A DNA stretch of 64,000 nt from Polynucleobacter nymphae. Its GTDB lineage: Bacteria; Pseudomonadota; Gammaproteobacteria; Burkholderiales; Burkholderiaceae. Numbering within the stretch: the first letter of the stretch is position 1; each line of letters starts with the position of its first letter. The notes under the pieces were generated by a model, which had not been told where the DNA came from, searched no databases, and was given only the letters and a program-made list of their open reading frames with translations. The stretch spans positions 1,116,001 through 1,180,000 of the forward strand of contig NZ_JACVPA010000001.1 in the NCBI RefSeq assembly GCF_018882155.1. The letters are read 5' to 3'. The translations under genes and the position numbers were made by a program. This document shows positions 37,092 through 47,240 of this stretch, in pieces.

Positions 37092-38159
37092 ATGAGCCGT
37101 TTTTGGAGCCCTGTTGTTCACACCTTGACCCCTTATGTCCCTGGGGAGCAACCGCAAATGCAGCGGCTGGTAAAGCTCAACACAAACGAAAGTCCTTATG
37201 GACCATCGCCTAAGGCTCTTGCGGCAATTAATGCCCAAAATAATGAAGATTTACGTCTTTATCCTGATCCAGAGGGCGCTGCACTGAAGCAAGCCATTGC
37301 CAAGTTACATGGCCTAGACCCAAAACAAGTCTTTTTAGGCAACGGCTCCGATGAAGTTCTGGCCCATGTTTTTGCTGGCCTACTCAAACACAGTAAACCA
37401 GTTCTCTTTCCTGACATCACTTATAGCTTCTACCCGGTCTACTGCAAACTGCTCGGGATTGACTACAAAACCATTCCTCTTGGAAAAGAGTTTGAGATTA
37501 ATCTAGCTGATTACAAAACTCCAAATGGTGGAATTATTTTCCCCAATCCAAATGCGCCAACCGGTAGATCTATAACGCGCTCTGAGATCCAAACTCTTCT
37601 ATCCAGGAATAAAGACTCTGTACTAGTAATTGATGAAGCCTATGTTGATTACGGCACGCAGTCTTGTATTCCGCTTTTGCGTGGTGCCGCTTGCCCAGAG
37701 AATCTTCTAGTTGTTCATACACTTTCTAAATCACGCGCCCTTGCTGGTCTGCGCGTTGGCTTTGCGGTAGGTCATCCCGATTTAATTGCAGGCTTGGAGC
37801 GCGTCAAAAATAGTTTCAACTCTTATCCTCTTGGACGCCTAGCACAGGCAGGTGCAATTGCCGCGATTGAGGATCAAGCTCACCTTGAGCAAACTTCTCA
37901 ACAGGTAATGCAAACCCGCGCCAAGCTCGTAAGTGATTTGAATGCTCTGGGATTTGAAACCTTGCCTTCAACTGCAAACTTTATCTTTACTCGCCATCCT
38001 CAGCATGCTGGAGCGGCGCTCTACCAGGCATTGCGTGATCGCGGCATTATCGTGCGCCACTTTAAATTACCACGTATAGAAAACTTCTTGCGCATTACGA
38101 TTGGCACAGATGAACAAAGCGGCGAACTCGTCGCCGCTTTAAAAGAAATCTTAGCTTAA
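37092..38159 (+). CDS. hisC: histidinol-phosphate aminotransferase
   Basis: 355 residues, PLP fold-type I aminotransferase. The Schiff-base Lys is in '[19 protein letters not shown]', with '[11 protein letters not shown]' at the N-terminus and 'IDEAYVDYG' ligating the PLP ring N. It makes histidinol phosphate. It is read opposite to all other his genes around it, between hisD and hisB; in relatives it is codirectional. No clear Shine-Dalgarno precedes the ATG. A weak AT-rich hairpin (38163-38184) follows. Confidence 0.96.
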   Translation: MSRFWSPVVHTLTPYVPGEQPQMQRLVKLNTNESPYGPSPKALAAINAQNNEDLRLYPDPEGAALKQAIAKLHGLDPKQVFLGNGSDEVLAHVFAGLLKHSKPVLFPDITYSFYPVYCKLLGIDYKTIPLGKEFEINLADYKTPNGGIIFPNPNAPTGRSITRSEIQTLLSRNKDSVLVIDEAYVDYGTQSCIPLLRGAACPENLLVVHTLSKSRALAGLRVGFAVGHPDLIAGLERVKNSFNSYPLGRLAQAGAIAAIEDQAHLEQTSQQVMQTRAKLVSDLNALGFETLPSTANFIFTRHPQHAGAALYQALRDRGIIVRHFKLPRIENFLRITIGTDEQSGELVAALKEILA

Positions 38160-38194
38160 TTTAATTCGAGTTTATTTTCGAATTATTTCTGAAC

Positions 38195-39517
38195 TTATTT
38201 CTTTAGGCGCATCTCGGCAGCGCGCGCATGGGCTTGTAAGCCCTCACCGTGGGCAAGCGTGCTAGCTACTGCTCCTAAGGTCTGGGCACCCGCCTCGCTC
38301 ACCTCAATCATGCTGGAGCGCTTAATAAAGTCGTAGACACCCAGCGGGGATGAAAAGCGGGCAGTGCGGGCTGTTGGTAGAACGTGATTTGGCCCAGCGC
38401 AGTAATCCCCCAGCGCCTCACTGGTGTAGTTGCCTATGAAGATCGCACCTGCATGACGAATTTTCTCTGCCCACTTGCGTGGATCAGCAGCGCAAATCTC
38501 TAAGTGCTCTGCGGCAATTGCATTAGCAATCTCGCAAGCTTCACTCATATCTTTTACCTGAATCAATAAGGCGCGATTCGTCAAAGAGGCTTCGATGACT
38601 TTAGCTCTTGGCATCTCAGGAAGTAGCTTATTCATGCTTGCTTGTACTTGTTCAATGAAGCTAGCATCTGGGCACAACAAAATAGATTGGGCTTGCTCAT
38701 CGTGTTCTGCTTGAGAAAACAGATCCATCGCAATCCAATCTGGATTACTTGAGCCATCGCACAACACCAAAATTTCCGAAGGGCCAGCAATCATGTCAAT
38801 ACCAACAATCCCAAATACCCTGCGCTTGGCAGCAGCAACATAAGCGTTACCAGGACCAACAATCTTATCTACCGATGGAATACTCTTGGTGCCATAAGCC
38901 AAAGCACCAACTGCTTGAGCGCCGCCAATCGTAAAGACGCGGTCTACACCGGCCAAGTAGGCAGCAGCCAATACCAATGGATTACGCGCACCATCTGGCG
39001 TTGGCACAACCATGATGACTTCCTGAACACCAGCGACTTTGGCTGGTATAGCATTCATCAGAACAGAAGAGGGGTAAGCCGCTTTACCGCCTGGAACATA
39101 AATACCGACACGATCTAGTGCTGTGACTTTTTGACCTAAGCGCGTACCATCTGCCTCTTCATATTCCCAAGAGTGACAACCCGCTTCGATCTTTTGCTGC
39201 TCGTGATATGTGCGCACTCTTTGTGCAGCAACATCTAATGCGCTCTTTTGTTCGATAGATAAAGACTGATAAGCTTGTTCTAAATCTTTACGAGGAATCT
39301 CTAATTCAGAAACCTGATTAACATTTAAGCGATCAAATTGTTTAGTGAAGCCCAAGACTGCTTCATCACCCTTTTCTTTAACTGCTAAAAGAATTTTGGC
39401 GACAGTCGCATCAATCGCTTCATCATCAGCCATAGGCAAAGAAAGGCTGGAGAGCAGGGTTTCTTTGAAATCTGCGTCCTGGCTATTGAGGCGCTTGATT
39501 TTGATTTGTGCAGACAT
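38195..39517 (-). CDS. hisD: histidinol dehydrogenase
   Basis: 440 residues. It oxidises histidinol to histidine in two NAD-dependent steps. Zinc and catalytic residues lie in '[15 protein letters not shown]', '[14 protein letters not shown]', and '[24 protein letters not shown]'. It is 24 nt after hisG. Its downstream neighbour hisC is on the opposite strand. Confidence 0.96.
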   Translation of the reverse strand: MSAQIKIKRLNSQDADFKETLLSSLSLPMADDEAIDATVAKILLAVKEKGDEAVLGFTKQFDRLNVNQVSELEIPRKDLEQAYQSLSIEQKSALDVAAQRVRTYHEQQKIEAGCHSWEYEEADGTRLGQKVTALDRVGIYVPGGKAAYPSSVLMNAIPAKVAGVQEVIMVVPTPDGARNPLVLAAAYLAGVDRVFTIGGAQAVGALAYGTKSIPSVDKIVGPGNAYVAAAKRRVFGIVGIDMIAGPSEILVLCDGSSNPDWIAMDLFSQAEHDEQAQSILLCPDASFIEQVQASMNKLLPEMPRAKVIEASLTNRALLIQVKDMSEACEIANAIAAEHLEICAADPRKWAEKIRHAGAIFIGNYTSEALGDYCAGPNHVLPTARTARFSSPLGVYDFIKRSSMIEVSEAGAQTLGAVASTLAHGEGLQAHARAAEMRLKK

Positions 39518-39541
39518 TTGAGCGAGAAGTAAGGTTGCGCT

Positions 39542-40168
39542 TTACTTCAGCAGCTCAAAAATGGGTTGCAGTTGAGCACGCTTACGCTTGTATGAAGCTT
39601 GGTTCACTACTAGGCGTGCACTGATATCCGCAATCGGTTCAACCTCAACCAAGCCATTAGCTTTAAGCGTATTACCAGTCGAAACTAAGTCCACAATTGC
39701 ATCAGCTAAACCGACTAGTGGTGCTAACTCCATCGAGCCATAGAGCTGAATCGTATCAATGTGTACACCTTTGTTAGCAAAGTGCTCACGTGCGCAATTC
39801 ACGTATTTCGTGGCTACCTTTAAGCGAGAGCCCTGCTTAACCGCTGCAGCATAGTCAAAACCTTCACGCACTGCAACCGACATACGGCACTTAGCAATAT
39901 TGAGATCGTATGGCACATAAAGACCATCAGTCCCTTTTTCCATCAAGACATCCAAACCTGCAACGCCGAAATCAGCACCCCCAAATTGCACATAGGTAGG
40001 CACATCTGAGGCGCGCACAATAATCAAGCGCACGTCTGAATTTGAGGTTTCAATAATGAGTTTGCGTGACTTTTCAGGATCTTCCTTCGGCACAATGCCG
40101 ATCTTGGATAAGATCTCTGCAGTTTCTTCGAAGATGCGGCCCTTAGAGAGGGCTAAAGTCAATTTCAT
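39542..40168 (-). CDS. hisG: ATP phosphoribosyltransferase, short form
   Basis: 208 residues, the short HisG(S) type, lacking the C-terminal regulatory domain of the E. coli long form. '[18 protein letters not shown]' starts the protein and '[18 protein letters not shown]' is the PRPP loop. It commits ATP and PRPP to histidine. Short forms need HisZ as a regulatory partner, and no hisZ is in the window. It lies 20 nt after murA. Confidence 0.96.
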   Translation of the reverse strand: MKLTLALSKGRIFEETAEILSKIGIVPKEDPEKSRKLIIETSNSDVRLIIVRASDVPTYVQFGGADFGVAGLDVLMEKGTDGLYVPYDLNIAKCRMSVAVREGFDYAAAVKQGSRLKVATKYVNCAREHFANKGVHIDTIQLYGSMELAPLVGLADAIVDLVSTGNTLKANGLVEVEPIADISARLVVNQASYKRKRAQLQPIFELLK

Positions 40169-40188
40169 GGACTAATTATCCATCAGGC

Positions 40189-41463
40189 TTACTTGATGCG
40201 CTCAATCTTTGCGCCTAAAAGCGTCAATTTATGCTCCATACGGTCATAGCCACGATCTAAATGGTAGATCCGATCAACCTGAGTTTCACCTTGAGCTGCC
40301 AAGCCAGCAATGACCAAACTAGCAGAGGCACGTAAATCGGTAGCCATCACAATGGCACCCGAGAGCTTTTCAACGCCCTGCGCAATTGCGGTATTTCCTT
40401 CGATTGCAATATCAGCGCCTAGGCGATTTAACTCTTGAACATGCATAAAACGATTCTCAAAAATCGTTTCAGTAATTGTTGAACTGCCTCCTGCTACTGC
40501 ATTGACAGCCATCAATTGCGCCTGCATATCAGTTGGGAACGCTGGGTATTCTGAAGTGCGAAAACTCACGGCCTTAGGGCGACCATGCATAGAGGCCTTA
40601 ATCCAATCTGGGCCCACTTCCATTTGTAGGCCAGCCTCCTTCAGTTTCACCATCACCGCATCTAAAGTATCAGGGCGGCAATGCTTCACAAGCACCTCGC
40701 CACCAGCAGCAGCAACTGCGCACAAGAATGTGCCTGCCTCAATGCGATCCGGTATCACTGCATGCTCAGCGCCGTGCAGTTTTTCAACACCTTCAATGAC
40801 TAAACGATCGCTGCCAATACCAGTAATCTTGGCACCCATCTTCACCAATAACTCAGCAAGATCACCGACCTCTGGTTCACGTGCAGCGTTTTCTAGAATT
40901 GTTGTACCCGATGCTAAGGTAGCAGCCATCAATAAATTCTCTGTGCCCGTTACCGTAATCATGTCAGTCAAAATTGATGCGCCCTTAAGGCGATCAGTTG
41001 ATGGCTTAGTTTCTGCTTGAATATAACCGCTCTTAATCTTGATACTTGCGCCCATGGCTTTCAAGCCTTTGATGTGTTGATCTACTGGGCGAGCACCAAT
41101 AGCACAGCCGCCAGGCAAGGAGACCTTAGCGCTATGCATTCTGGCTAGAAGGGGGCCAAGAACCAAAATAGAGGCACGCATGGTTTTCACCATCTCATAG
41201 GTTGCCTCTGAACTCTTGATCACAGCTGCACTGAGTACTAAATGACTACGATCAGTTGCATCGGGAAAGGTAACGGTTACGCCAATTTCCTGCAAGAGTT
41301 TGAGCATCGTACGCACGTCCTGCAAATCTGGAACGTTACGCAGTACTACTGGTTGGTCAGTCAGCAAGCATGCACAAAGAATCGGTAAGGCGGCATTTTT
41401 AGCCCCTGCGATAACTACCTCACCATTGAGAGGTGTGCCGCCAACCATTCTTAATTTATCCAT
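40189..41463 (-). CDS. murA: UDP-GlcNAc 1-carboxyvinyltransferase
   Basis: 424 residues, full-length. The PEP-reactive Cys120 lies in '[15 protein letters not shown]', so it should be fosfomycin-sensitive (Cys, not Asp). Lys22 and Asn23 in '[11 protein letters not shown]' bind substrate. It starts peptidoglycan precursor synthesis. Placed between ibaG and hisG, as in most betaproteobacteria. Confidence 0.97.
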   Translation of the reverse strand: MDKLRMVGGTPLNGEVVIAGAKNAALPILCACLLTDQPVVLRNVPDLQDVRTMLKLLQEIGVTVTFPDATDRSHLVLSAAVIKSSEATYEMVKTMRASILVLGPLLARMHSAKVSLPGGCAIGARPVDQHIKGLKAMGASIKIKSGYIQAETKPSTDRLKGASILTDMITVTGTENLLMAATLASGTTILENAAREPEVGDLAELLVKMGAKITGIGSDRLVIEGVEKLHGAEHAVIPDRIEAGTFLCAVAAAGGEVLVKHCRPDTLDAVMVKLKEAGLQMEVGPDWIKASMHGRPKAVSFRTSEYPAFPTDMQAQLMAVNAVAGGSSTITETIFENRFMHVQELNRLGADIAIEGNTAIAQGVEKLSGAIVMATDLRASASLVIAGLAAQGETQVDRIYHLDRGYDRMEHKLTLLGAKIERIK

Positions 41464-41511
41464 GAAACGATTCCAGTAAAGACTGATGTAGTGCTGTTAT
41501 TAATAATAATC

Positions 41512-41763
41512 TTAGGCCGCAGGATTCTGGGCAAACTCTTGCGGCGTAAATGCCTTAATCGATAAAGCATGTACTTCGGCTTTCATCCGATCGCCCATCG
41601 CGCCATAGACCAATTGATGGCGTTGTACTAAACGCTTGCCTTCAAATTCTGGGCTCACAATCGTTGCAAAAAAATGCTGGCCATCACCTTCTACCTGAAT
41701 ATGGGTGCAGACAATTCCCTGCTTAATGTAGCCCTCAATTTGCTCTGGGGTTGGAAACATCAA
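41512..41763 (-). CDS. ibaG: BolA/IbaG-family protein
   Basis: 83 residues. A class II KH-like fold with 'GDGQHFFATIVSPEFEGKRLVQRHQLVYGAMGD' (in part) carrying the conserved His-Gln and Tyr. BolA-type proteins pair with CGFS glutaredoxins in Fe-S trafficking; grxD is at 10569-10877. Neighbouring murA and mla genes match the E. coli ibaG-murA arrangement. Confidence 0.93.
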   Translation of the reverse strand: MMFPTPEQIEGYIKQGIVCTHIQVEGDGQHFFATIVSPEFEGKRLVQRHQLVYGAMGDRMKAEVHALSIKAFTPQEFAQNPAA

Positions 41764-41786
41764 TCTCTCCTAATAAAACTAAATCA

Positions 41787-42575
41787 TTAATGGCGGAGCT
41801 TATAGCCCTTTTGTAATAAGCGCAAAGCAATGATTGAAACGGCAATAAAAAAACAAGTAATGATTGCCAAACTATTCCACGGGGAGAAATCAGAAACCCC
41901 GAAAAAGCCGTAACGGAATCCATCAATCATATAAAAGAATGGGTTGAAATGCGACACAACCTGCCATGCTGGTGGCAGCGAATGAATTGAGTAGAAAACT
42001 CCTGACAACATCGTGGCAGGCATGATGACAAAGTTCTGAAAGGCAGCTAGCTGATCATACTTATCCGCCCAGATGCCAGCAATCAAACCCAAACTACCTA
42101 AAATAGCAGCGCCTAAAAAGGCAAAGGTCAAAATCCACAATGGATACTCTATTGCAGGAAGGCCATACCAGGCAGTAATTAAAAACACCCCAAAGCCTAC
42201 TACTACACCCCGAAACACCGCTGCCAAAATATAGGCTGCATAAAACTCAAAATGGCTCAGCGGGGCAAGTAAAACAAATACTAGGTTACCCGTAACCTTG
42301 GATTGAATTAAGGAAGATGAAGTGTTTGCGAAGGCATTTTGCAAAACGCTCATCATCACTAAGCCTGGTATTAAAAATGCTGTGTAACTTAAGCGACCAT
42401 AGACTTCTCTACCTTCAAGAACCTGGCCAAAAATCATGAGATATAAAACGGCGGTTAATACTGGAGCAGCTACAGTCTGAAACCCTACTTTGTAAAAACG
42501 GAGTATTTCTTTACGCAACAATGTTGGAAAACCACTGCCGTACTCTAAAGGTGGCCTACTCAGTCCGTGCTTCAT
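41787..42575 (-). CDS. ABC-2 type exporter permease
   Basis: 262 residues with six membrane helices. The ABC-2 signature is near 'MPATMLSGVFYSIHSLPPAWQVVSHFNPFFY' (split in the protein), a YadH/NodJ-like arrangement. Substrate unknown, though an envelope lipid or polysaccharide is plausible from the mla neighbours. Start overlaps the ATPase gene by 4 nt (ATGA). Confidence 0.88.
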   Translation of the reverse strand: MKHGLSRPPLEYGSGFPTLLRKEILRFYKVGFQTVAAPVLTAVLYLMIFGQVLEGREVYGRLSYTAFLIPGLVMMSVLQNAFANTSSSLIQSKVTGNLVFVLLAPLSHFEFYAAYILAAVFRGVVVGFGVFLITAWYGLPAIEYPLWILTFAFLGAAILGSLGLIAGIWADKYDQLAAFQNFVIMPATMLSGVFYSIHSLPPAWQVVSHFNPFFYMIDGFRYGFFGVSDFSPWNSLAIITCFFIAVSIIALRLLQKGYKLRH

Positions 42576-43324
42576 AAAGCACCTCCCGACATGATGTTGA
42601 CAAATACCTCTTCTAAATCCGTCTTGCCTTCACCATCTTTTTTTATTGAACCGTGACGCGCCAAAAGATTGGCAGTGGTATCTAAGGCAACAATCTTGCC
42701 TTGCTTGAGCATAGCAATGCGCTGACATAACGCTTCGGCTTCTTCTAGGTAATGGGTAGTTAGCACAATCGTGTGGCCATCTTGATTCAGCCTGCTAATG
42801 AACTGCCATAAAGACTGGCGTAACTCTACATCCACGCCAGCCGTAGGTTCATCCAGAATAATGACTGGAGGTCTATGAACCAAAGCTTGAGCAACCAATA
42901 CTCGGCGCTTCATACCGCCCGATAAAGAGCGCATATTACTATCTGCTTTTGATGTGAGGTCAAGATTAGCCATGATCTCGTCAACCCATGCATCGTTATT
43001 GCGAATACCGAAGTAGCCAGATTGAAAACGTAAGGTTTCACGAACCGTAAAGAACGGGTCAAATACTAACTCTTGTGGAACAACGCCCAACATTCGGCGC
43101 GCTTCACGAAATGTTTTTTGTACATCGGCGCCCATAATTGCGGCATGGCCTTTATTTGGAGTGACCAAACCTGCCAAGATAGAAATCAGGGTCGTTTTGC
43201 CAGCACCATTAGGGCCTAGTAAGCCAAAAAATTCACCTGGCTCAATGCTCAAGGAAACATCATCGAGCGCCTGAAGTGCCCCGTAGTTTTTGGATACATT
43301 TTTAATGGAAATTGCAGCTTGCAT
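42572..43324 (-). CDS. ABC exporter ATP-binding protein (CcmA/YadG type)
   Basis: 250 residues. Walker A GPNGAGKTT near residue 39, signature LSGGMKRRVLVAQAL, Walker B 'PPVIILDEPTAGVDVEL', H-loop His in 'LTTHYLEEAE'. Partner of the ABC-2 permease with which it overlaps. Five bases separate it from mlaB, so it is cotranscribed with the Mla genes. Confidence 0.92.
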   Translation of the reverse strand: MQAAISIKNVSKNYGALQALDDVSLSIEPGEFFGLLGPNGAGKTTLISILAGLVTPNKGHAAIMGADVQKTFREARRMLGVVPQELVFDPFFTVRETLRFQSGYFGIRNNDAWVDEIMANLDLTSKADSNMRSLSGGMKRRVLVAQALVHRPPVIILDEPTAGVDVELRQSLWQFISRLNQDGHTIVLTTHYLEEAEALCQRIAMLKQGKIVALDTTANLLARHGSIKKDGEGKTDLEEVFVNIMSGGAL

Positions 43325-43328
43325 GCTA

Positions 43329-43586
43329 TTAGAAGCCTAGCAATGCGGATACGCCATAGACACTGGCTAGTACTTTCAACTTTTCAGGAGCATGCTCTAT
43401 AGAAAGGGAATGGCCATCAGCCTGCAACTTTTTTTGCCACGCTAATAGAACAGTTAATACTGTGGAATCAAAATCTTTTAAGGAAGAACAGTCAATCGTT
43501 CTTAAGTTAGCCAAATTTAACAAGCCTTCTTTTTCTAGCAGTAGAGCATTTTCCTGCGTAACTATCTTAGGTAAAGAAAAGGTCAT
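43329..43586 (-). CDS. mlaB: STAS-domain protein MlaB
   Basis: 85 residues, a small STAS domain with 'NLRTIDCSSLKDFDSTVLTVLLAWQKK' (in part) around the conserved Asp-Ser. MlaB binds MlaF in the inner-membrane MlaFEDB complex and is needed for its activity. It sits 24 nt after mlaC. Confidence 0.85.
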   Translation of the reverse strand: MTFSLPKIVTQENALLLEKEGLLNLANLRTIDCSSLKDFDSTVLTVLLAWQKKLQADGHSLSIEHAPEKLKVLASVYGVSALLGF

Positions 43587-43610
43587 CGTTAAATATCTAA
43601 ATTAATCTTG

Positions 43611-44255
43611 CTATGAATTTGCAGGCTTGGCACTAGCCAATTGCTTATTGCGATCTTGCAAGAACTTCACTAGGCCATCAATTCCATTTTGACTAATCTG
43701 GTTTGAAAACTGATTTCGATAAGCCTCAATCAACCAAACGCCCATGATATTCATGTCGTAGACTTTCCAGCCCTTATCTGTTTTCTCAAGACGATAATCT
43801 AAAGGTACAGGGTCTCCACGACCCAGGACAACCGTTTTAACAACGACTTCCTTGTCGTCTGGGGCGGCACGAAGCGCCTTAAATTGCACAGTCTGATCAC
43901 GTAACTGACTTAAAGCTCCAGAGTAGGTCCTTATTAATAAATTTTTGAATTCCACCACCAATTGATTTTGCTGCTCAGGAGTAGCTTTCTTCCAATTAGG
44001 GCCCATTGCCATTTCAGTAGTGCGGAGCATATCGGTATAAGGAACTATTTTCTTTTCAACCAAATCAACAATCTTTGGAATATTCCCTTTTTGAATATCT
44101 GGATCTGACTTTACAGAAGCCATAACGTCTGTCACAACCATTTTGATTAAAGCATCGGGGGGGGTGGCTTGATCAGGCGTTTGCGCAAACGCAGTACAGG
44201 AGATCAGGAGCAAACCTGTCATGAAGTACTGAGTGATTCTTTTGTAACTTTTCAT
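43611..44255 (-). CDS. mlaC: periplasmic phospholipid-binding protein MlaC
   Basis: 214 residues. Signal peptide (to Ala-Phe-Ala, about residue 24) then the MlaC/Tol-Tol-Ttg2 domain with 'LVVEFKNLLIRTYSGAL' and 'VYDMNIMGVWLIEAYRNQF'. It ferries phospholipids between the OM MlaA complex and the IM MlaFEDB complex. It lies 64 bp after mlaA, and the gap holds a small hairpin. Confidence 0.94.
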   Translation of the reverse strand: MKSYKRITQYFMTGLLLISCTAFAQTPDQATPPDALIKMVVTDVMASVKSDPDIQKGNIPKIVDLVEKKIVPYTDMLRTTEMAMGPNWKKATPEQQNQLVVEFKNLLIRTYSGALSQLRDQTVQFKALRAAPDDKEVVVKTVVLGRGDPVPLDYRLEKTDKGWKVYDMNIMGVWLIEAYRNQFSNQISQNGIDGLVKFLQDRNKQLASAKPANS

Positions 44256-44284
44256 ATCTAATGATCTCGCTATCTTTATCTAGA

Positions 44285-44310
44285 TTGAGGCTAATTTTAG
44301 CCCTCCTCAA
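44285..44310 (-). other. small inverted repeat between mlaA and mlaC
   Basis: GGCTAA (44289-44294) pairs with TTAGCC (44297-44302) inside outer arms TTGAGG (44285-44290) and CCTCAA (44305-44310); the two pairings share bases and are alternatives. There is no T-tract, so it is unlikely to be a full terminator. It might affect mRNA stability or the mlaA:mlaC ratio. Confidence 0.35.
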
Positions 44311-44319
44311 GAAAACTAC

Positions 44320-45081
44320 TTATTCGTAAGGATTCTGGTAAACAGGCATCGTAGGCTCTTCATCATCACGGCCCTGGTTAATCTGATACTGACGACGCTG
44401 AATATAAGCATCACGCATAAAGCTGTACTTATCAATTGCGGCGCCATCCAACAAATCGCCAGCTTCGTAATACGTATTGCGCGCGTTGATAACGCGTAAG
44501 CCCGTAAGGCTATTTCGTAAGCCTACTGGATTAATATATTTAAAGAAGTAGTCAGACTCTAAGTCGGCAACAGTACCAAAAGTATCGCGAATGTTACTTG
44601 GCCCAAAGAATGGCAATACTACGTAGGGACCAGCAGGAACACCCCATACACCAAAGGTTTGACCCCAGTCTTCTTTATGCTTTTCAAGACCCGCAGGCGT
44701 TGCCAGATCCAAAAGTCCACCTAATCCCATGGTGGTATTGACGAACACCCGCATCAAATCATTAAATGCAAAATCTGGCTTGCCTTGCAACAGATTCTGT
44801 AAAGCAGTGTAGATATCGCTGTAGTTACTAAAAAAGTTATAAATACCTTCTCGTACAAATTCAGGTAAAACAAAACGATAGCCCGCCACTACTGGCTTTA
44901 AGACATAAGCATCTAATCCTTCATTAAACTCAAAGACCGAACGATTGAATGGCTCCCAAGGGTCTTGTGGCGAGCGCTCAACCCCTGCAGGTATTGAGGC
45001 GCAGCCCACCAGAAATGCAGTAAAACCAAGTAAGACTAGGCGCTTGAGCTTGCGCTGAAGATCACAGGCCCACAAATTCAT
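44320..45081 (-). CDS. mlaA: outer-membrane lipoprotein MlaA (VacJ)
   Basis: 253 residues. The lipobox is Leu-Val-Gly-Cys near residue 27. 'DPWEPFNRSVFEFNEGLDAYVLKP' is the VacJ signature, and the Asp/Pro-rich C-terminus is typical. MlaA removes mislocalised phospholipids from the outer leaflet. Unlike E. coli it lies inside the mla operon, between mlaD (ATGA overlap) and mlaC. Confidence 0.95.
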   Translation of the reverse strand: MNLWACDLQRKLKRLVLLGFTAFLVGCASIPAGVERSPQDPWEPFNRSVFEFNEGLDAYVLKPVVAGYRFVLPEFVREGIYNFFSNYSDIYTALQNLLQGKPDFAFNDLMRVFVNTTMGLGGLLDLATPAGLEKHKEDWGQTFGVWGVPAGPYVVLPFFGPSNIRDTFGTVADLESDYFFKYINPVGLRNSLTGLRVINARNTYYEAGDLLDGAAIDKYSFMRDAYIQRRQYQINQGRDDEEPTMPVYQNPYE

Positions 45082-45560
45082 TTTGCTGCGCCTTTGTCTT
45101 GACCGCTATCTGCTGCCTTGTTGTAAAGAAACTGACTAATGAGATTTTCTAAAACAATAGCTGATTGAGTCTGAGTAATTTTTCCACCATTAGCTAATAA
45201 ATCATCCGAACCGCCAGCCTCAAGGCCAATATATTGCTCGCCTAACAAACCCGAAGTCAAAATTTTGGCGGCAGAATCCGCTGGGAACTTATAGGCCTCT
45301 TCAATCGTCATCACAACGGTTGCCTGATAAGTTTTATCGTCAAAAGAAATATTAGCAATCCGGCCGACAACTACACCGGCACTCTTGACTGGTGCACGAG
45401 GCTTTAAGCCGCCAATATTGTCAAAACGTGCGGAAATTTTATACGTCGGTGCAAATGACACCGCGTTCATATTGCCAACCTTTAATGCCAGGAATAAGGC
45501 TGCCAACAAACCAATGGCAACGAAGATTCCCACCCAAATATCAATTGCACTTTTTCTCAT
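45078..45560 (-). CDS. mlaD: MCE-domain protein MlaD
   Basis: 160 residues. One N-terminal membrane helix (about 9-27), then an MCE domain with 'YKISARFDNIGGLKPRAPVKSAGVVVGRI' (in part). It forms the hexameric lipid ring on MlaE. Its stop overlaps the mlaA start. Confidence 0.95.
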   Translation of the reverse strand: MRKSAIDIWVGIFVAIGLLAALFLALKVGNMNAVSFAPTYKISARFDNIGGLKPRAPVKSAGVVVGRIANISFDDKTYQATVVMTIEEAYKFPADSAAKILTSGLLGEQYIGLEAGGSDDLLANGGKITQTQSAIVLENLISQFLYNKAADSGQDKGAAK

Positions 45561-45581
45561 AAGAGCCCCAGTTTATTCTTT

Positions 45582-46379
45582 CTAGTTCGAGAACATCATT
45601 GCGGTTAGCAGGAAATCCAATGCCAAAACCGATAAAGAGGAAATCACCACCGTCCGGGTAGTGGCTTGCGATACACCCTCGGGTGTAGGCTTAGCTTCAT
45701 AGCCTTGATAGAGGGCGATAAACGTTACTGCCACGCCGAAAACCATACTTTTAATTAAGCCGTTACCAATATCTGAAAAGAGGTCCACGCCACCCTGCAT
45801 TTGAGACCAAAAGGCTCCAGAATCAACACCAATTAGTGGGACGCCAACAAAATAGCCACCCATCACACCTACTGCGGTAAAAATCGTCGCCAAAATTGGC
45901 ATAGCAATAATGCCAGCCCAAAGTCGTGGAGCGATCACACGAGCTAATGGATCTACCGCCATCATTTCCATTGCACTTAACTGTTCACCAGCTTTCATCA
46001 AGCCAATTTCTGCAGTCAATGAGGTGCCAGCGCGGCCAGCAAACAATAAGGCAGTAATAACTGGGCCTAATTCACGGGTCAAAGAGAGTGCCACTAATAA
46101 GCCTAATGCCTGCTCTGAGCCATAGCGATTTAAGGTGTAGTAGCCCTGCAATCCCAGCACAAATCCCACAAATAAACCGGAGACTGAAATGATCACAAAA
46201 GAATGATTGCCCACAAATAGAATTTGATCAATCACTAAACGAGGTCTTTTGAGTAAAAATCCTGAACGGAAAATGACTGCGGAAAACATTCTTGAAGCAA
46301 GTCCAAGACTAGTTAAATTACGGCGCACAAAAAACCCAAGATCGCCGAATAAATCGAGAAGTTTATGTATAGCAGCCAT
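45582..46379 (-). CDS. mlaE: phospholipid ABC transporter permease MlaE
   Basis: 265 residues, MlaE/YrbE permease fold with six helices. 'SLTRELGPVITALLFAGRAGTSLTAEIGLMK' (in part) is the family's conserved core. Start overlaps the mlaF stop by one base (TAATG). Transports phospholipid between MlaD and the inner membrane. Confidence 0.95.
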   Translation of the reverse strand: MAAIHKLLDLFGDLGFFVRRNLTSLGLASRMFSAVIFRSGFLLKRPRLVIDQILFVGNHSFVIISVSGLFVGFVLGLQGYYTLNRYGSEQALGLLVALSLTRELGPVITALLFAGRAGTSLTAEIGLMKAGEQLSAMEMMAVDPLARVIAPRLWAGIIAMPILATIFTAVGVMGGYFVGVPLIGVDSGAFWSQMQGGVDLFSDIGNGLIKSMVFGVAVTFIALYQGYEAKPTPEGVSQATTRTVVISSLSVLALDFLLTAMMFSN

Positions 46380-47230
46380 TAAATACTTAATCCAAAATCT
46401 TCTGCCAAACTCTGGCCTGGATAATGGAATGGCACTGGGCCATCAGGAGCAGCATCTAAAAATTGTCTGACAAAAGGGTCTGTGGAGCGACTTAATTCAG
46501 CAGGTGTCCCTTGTGCGCCAATACGGCCATTAGCAATGAAGTACACATAATCAGCAATTTCAAAAGTCTCCTCAACATCGTGTGTCACTAGAAGACTAGT
46601 GGCGCCAAGCGCATTGTTGAGATCGCGTATCAATCGCGCAGTAATACCCAAAGAGATTGGATCTAAACCTGCAAATGGCTCGTCGTACATGATGAGTGGA
46701 GGATCTAGAGCGATTGCTCTAGCGAGCGCAACGCGTCTTGCCATACCACCAGAAATTTGTGATGGCATTAAATCACGAGCACCTCGTAAACCCACTGCAT
46801 TTAATTTCATTAGTACTAGAGAGCGCAAAAGCTCTTCACTTAAATCTGTATGTTCGCGCAAGGGGAATGCGACATTTTCAAAAACACTCAAATCTGTAAA
46901 CAATGCGCCAAACTGAAAGAGCATGCCCATGCGACGACGCGCAGCCATCAATTGATCGTCAGCCATCCTGCCAATATCTTTACCTTCAAATAAGACTTGC
47001 CCGGATTGAGCAGTAAATTGACCGCCAATTAAACGCAGAATCGTGGTTTTACCGCAGCCTGATCCACCCATTACCGCGACTACTTGGCCACGGCGAAACT
47101 CCATATTGAGGCCCGACAAAATCTGCCGCTCACCAAGAGCATAGGAAAAGTCGACATCCTTAATAGAGACGACAACTTCTTCTGCAGATTGAGCGCTTGC
47201 ATTCAAAGAGTTTGGGTGGACAGTGTTCAT
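46379..47230 (-). CDS. mlaF: phospholipid ABC transporter ATPase MlaF
   Basis: 283 residues. Walker A GGSGCGKTT near residue 55, signature ISGGMARRVALARAI, Walker B 'PPLIMYDEPFAGLDPISLG', H-loop His in 'LVTHDVEETF'. First gene of mlaFEDACB. 10 nt after gltD, so probably in the same transcript as gltBD or in close succession. Confidence 0.95.
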   Translation of the reverse strand: MNTVHPNSLNASAQSAEEVVVSIKDVDFSYALGERQILSGLNMEFRRGQVVAVMGGSGCGKTTILRLIGGQFTAQSGQVLFEGKDIGRMADDQLMAARRRMGMLFQFGALFTDLSVFENVAFPLREHTDLSEELLRSLVLMKLNAVGLRGARDLMPSQISGGMARRVALARAIALDPPLIMYDEPFAGLDPISLGITARLIRDLNNALGATSLLVTHDVEETFEIADYVYFIANGRIGAQGTPAELSRSTDPFVRQFLDAAPDGPVPFHYPGQSLAEDFGLSI

Positions 47231-47240
47231 ATCCCCGATA

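Noticed and set aside
40502..41020. 172-codon frame opposite murA
   Set aside because: Antisense shadow of murA codon bias, Ser/Thr/Pro-rich, no recognisable domain.
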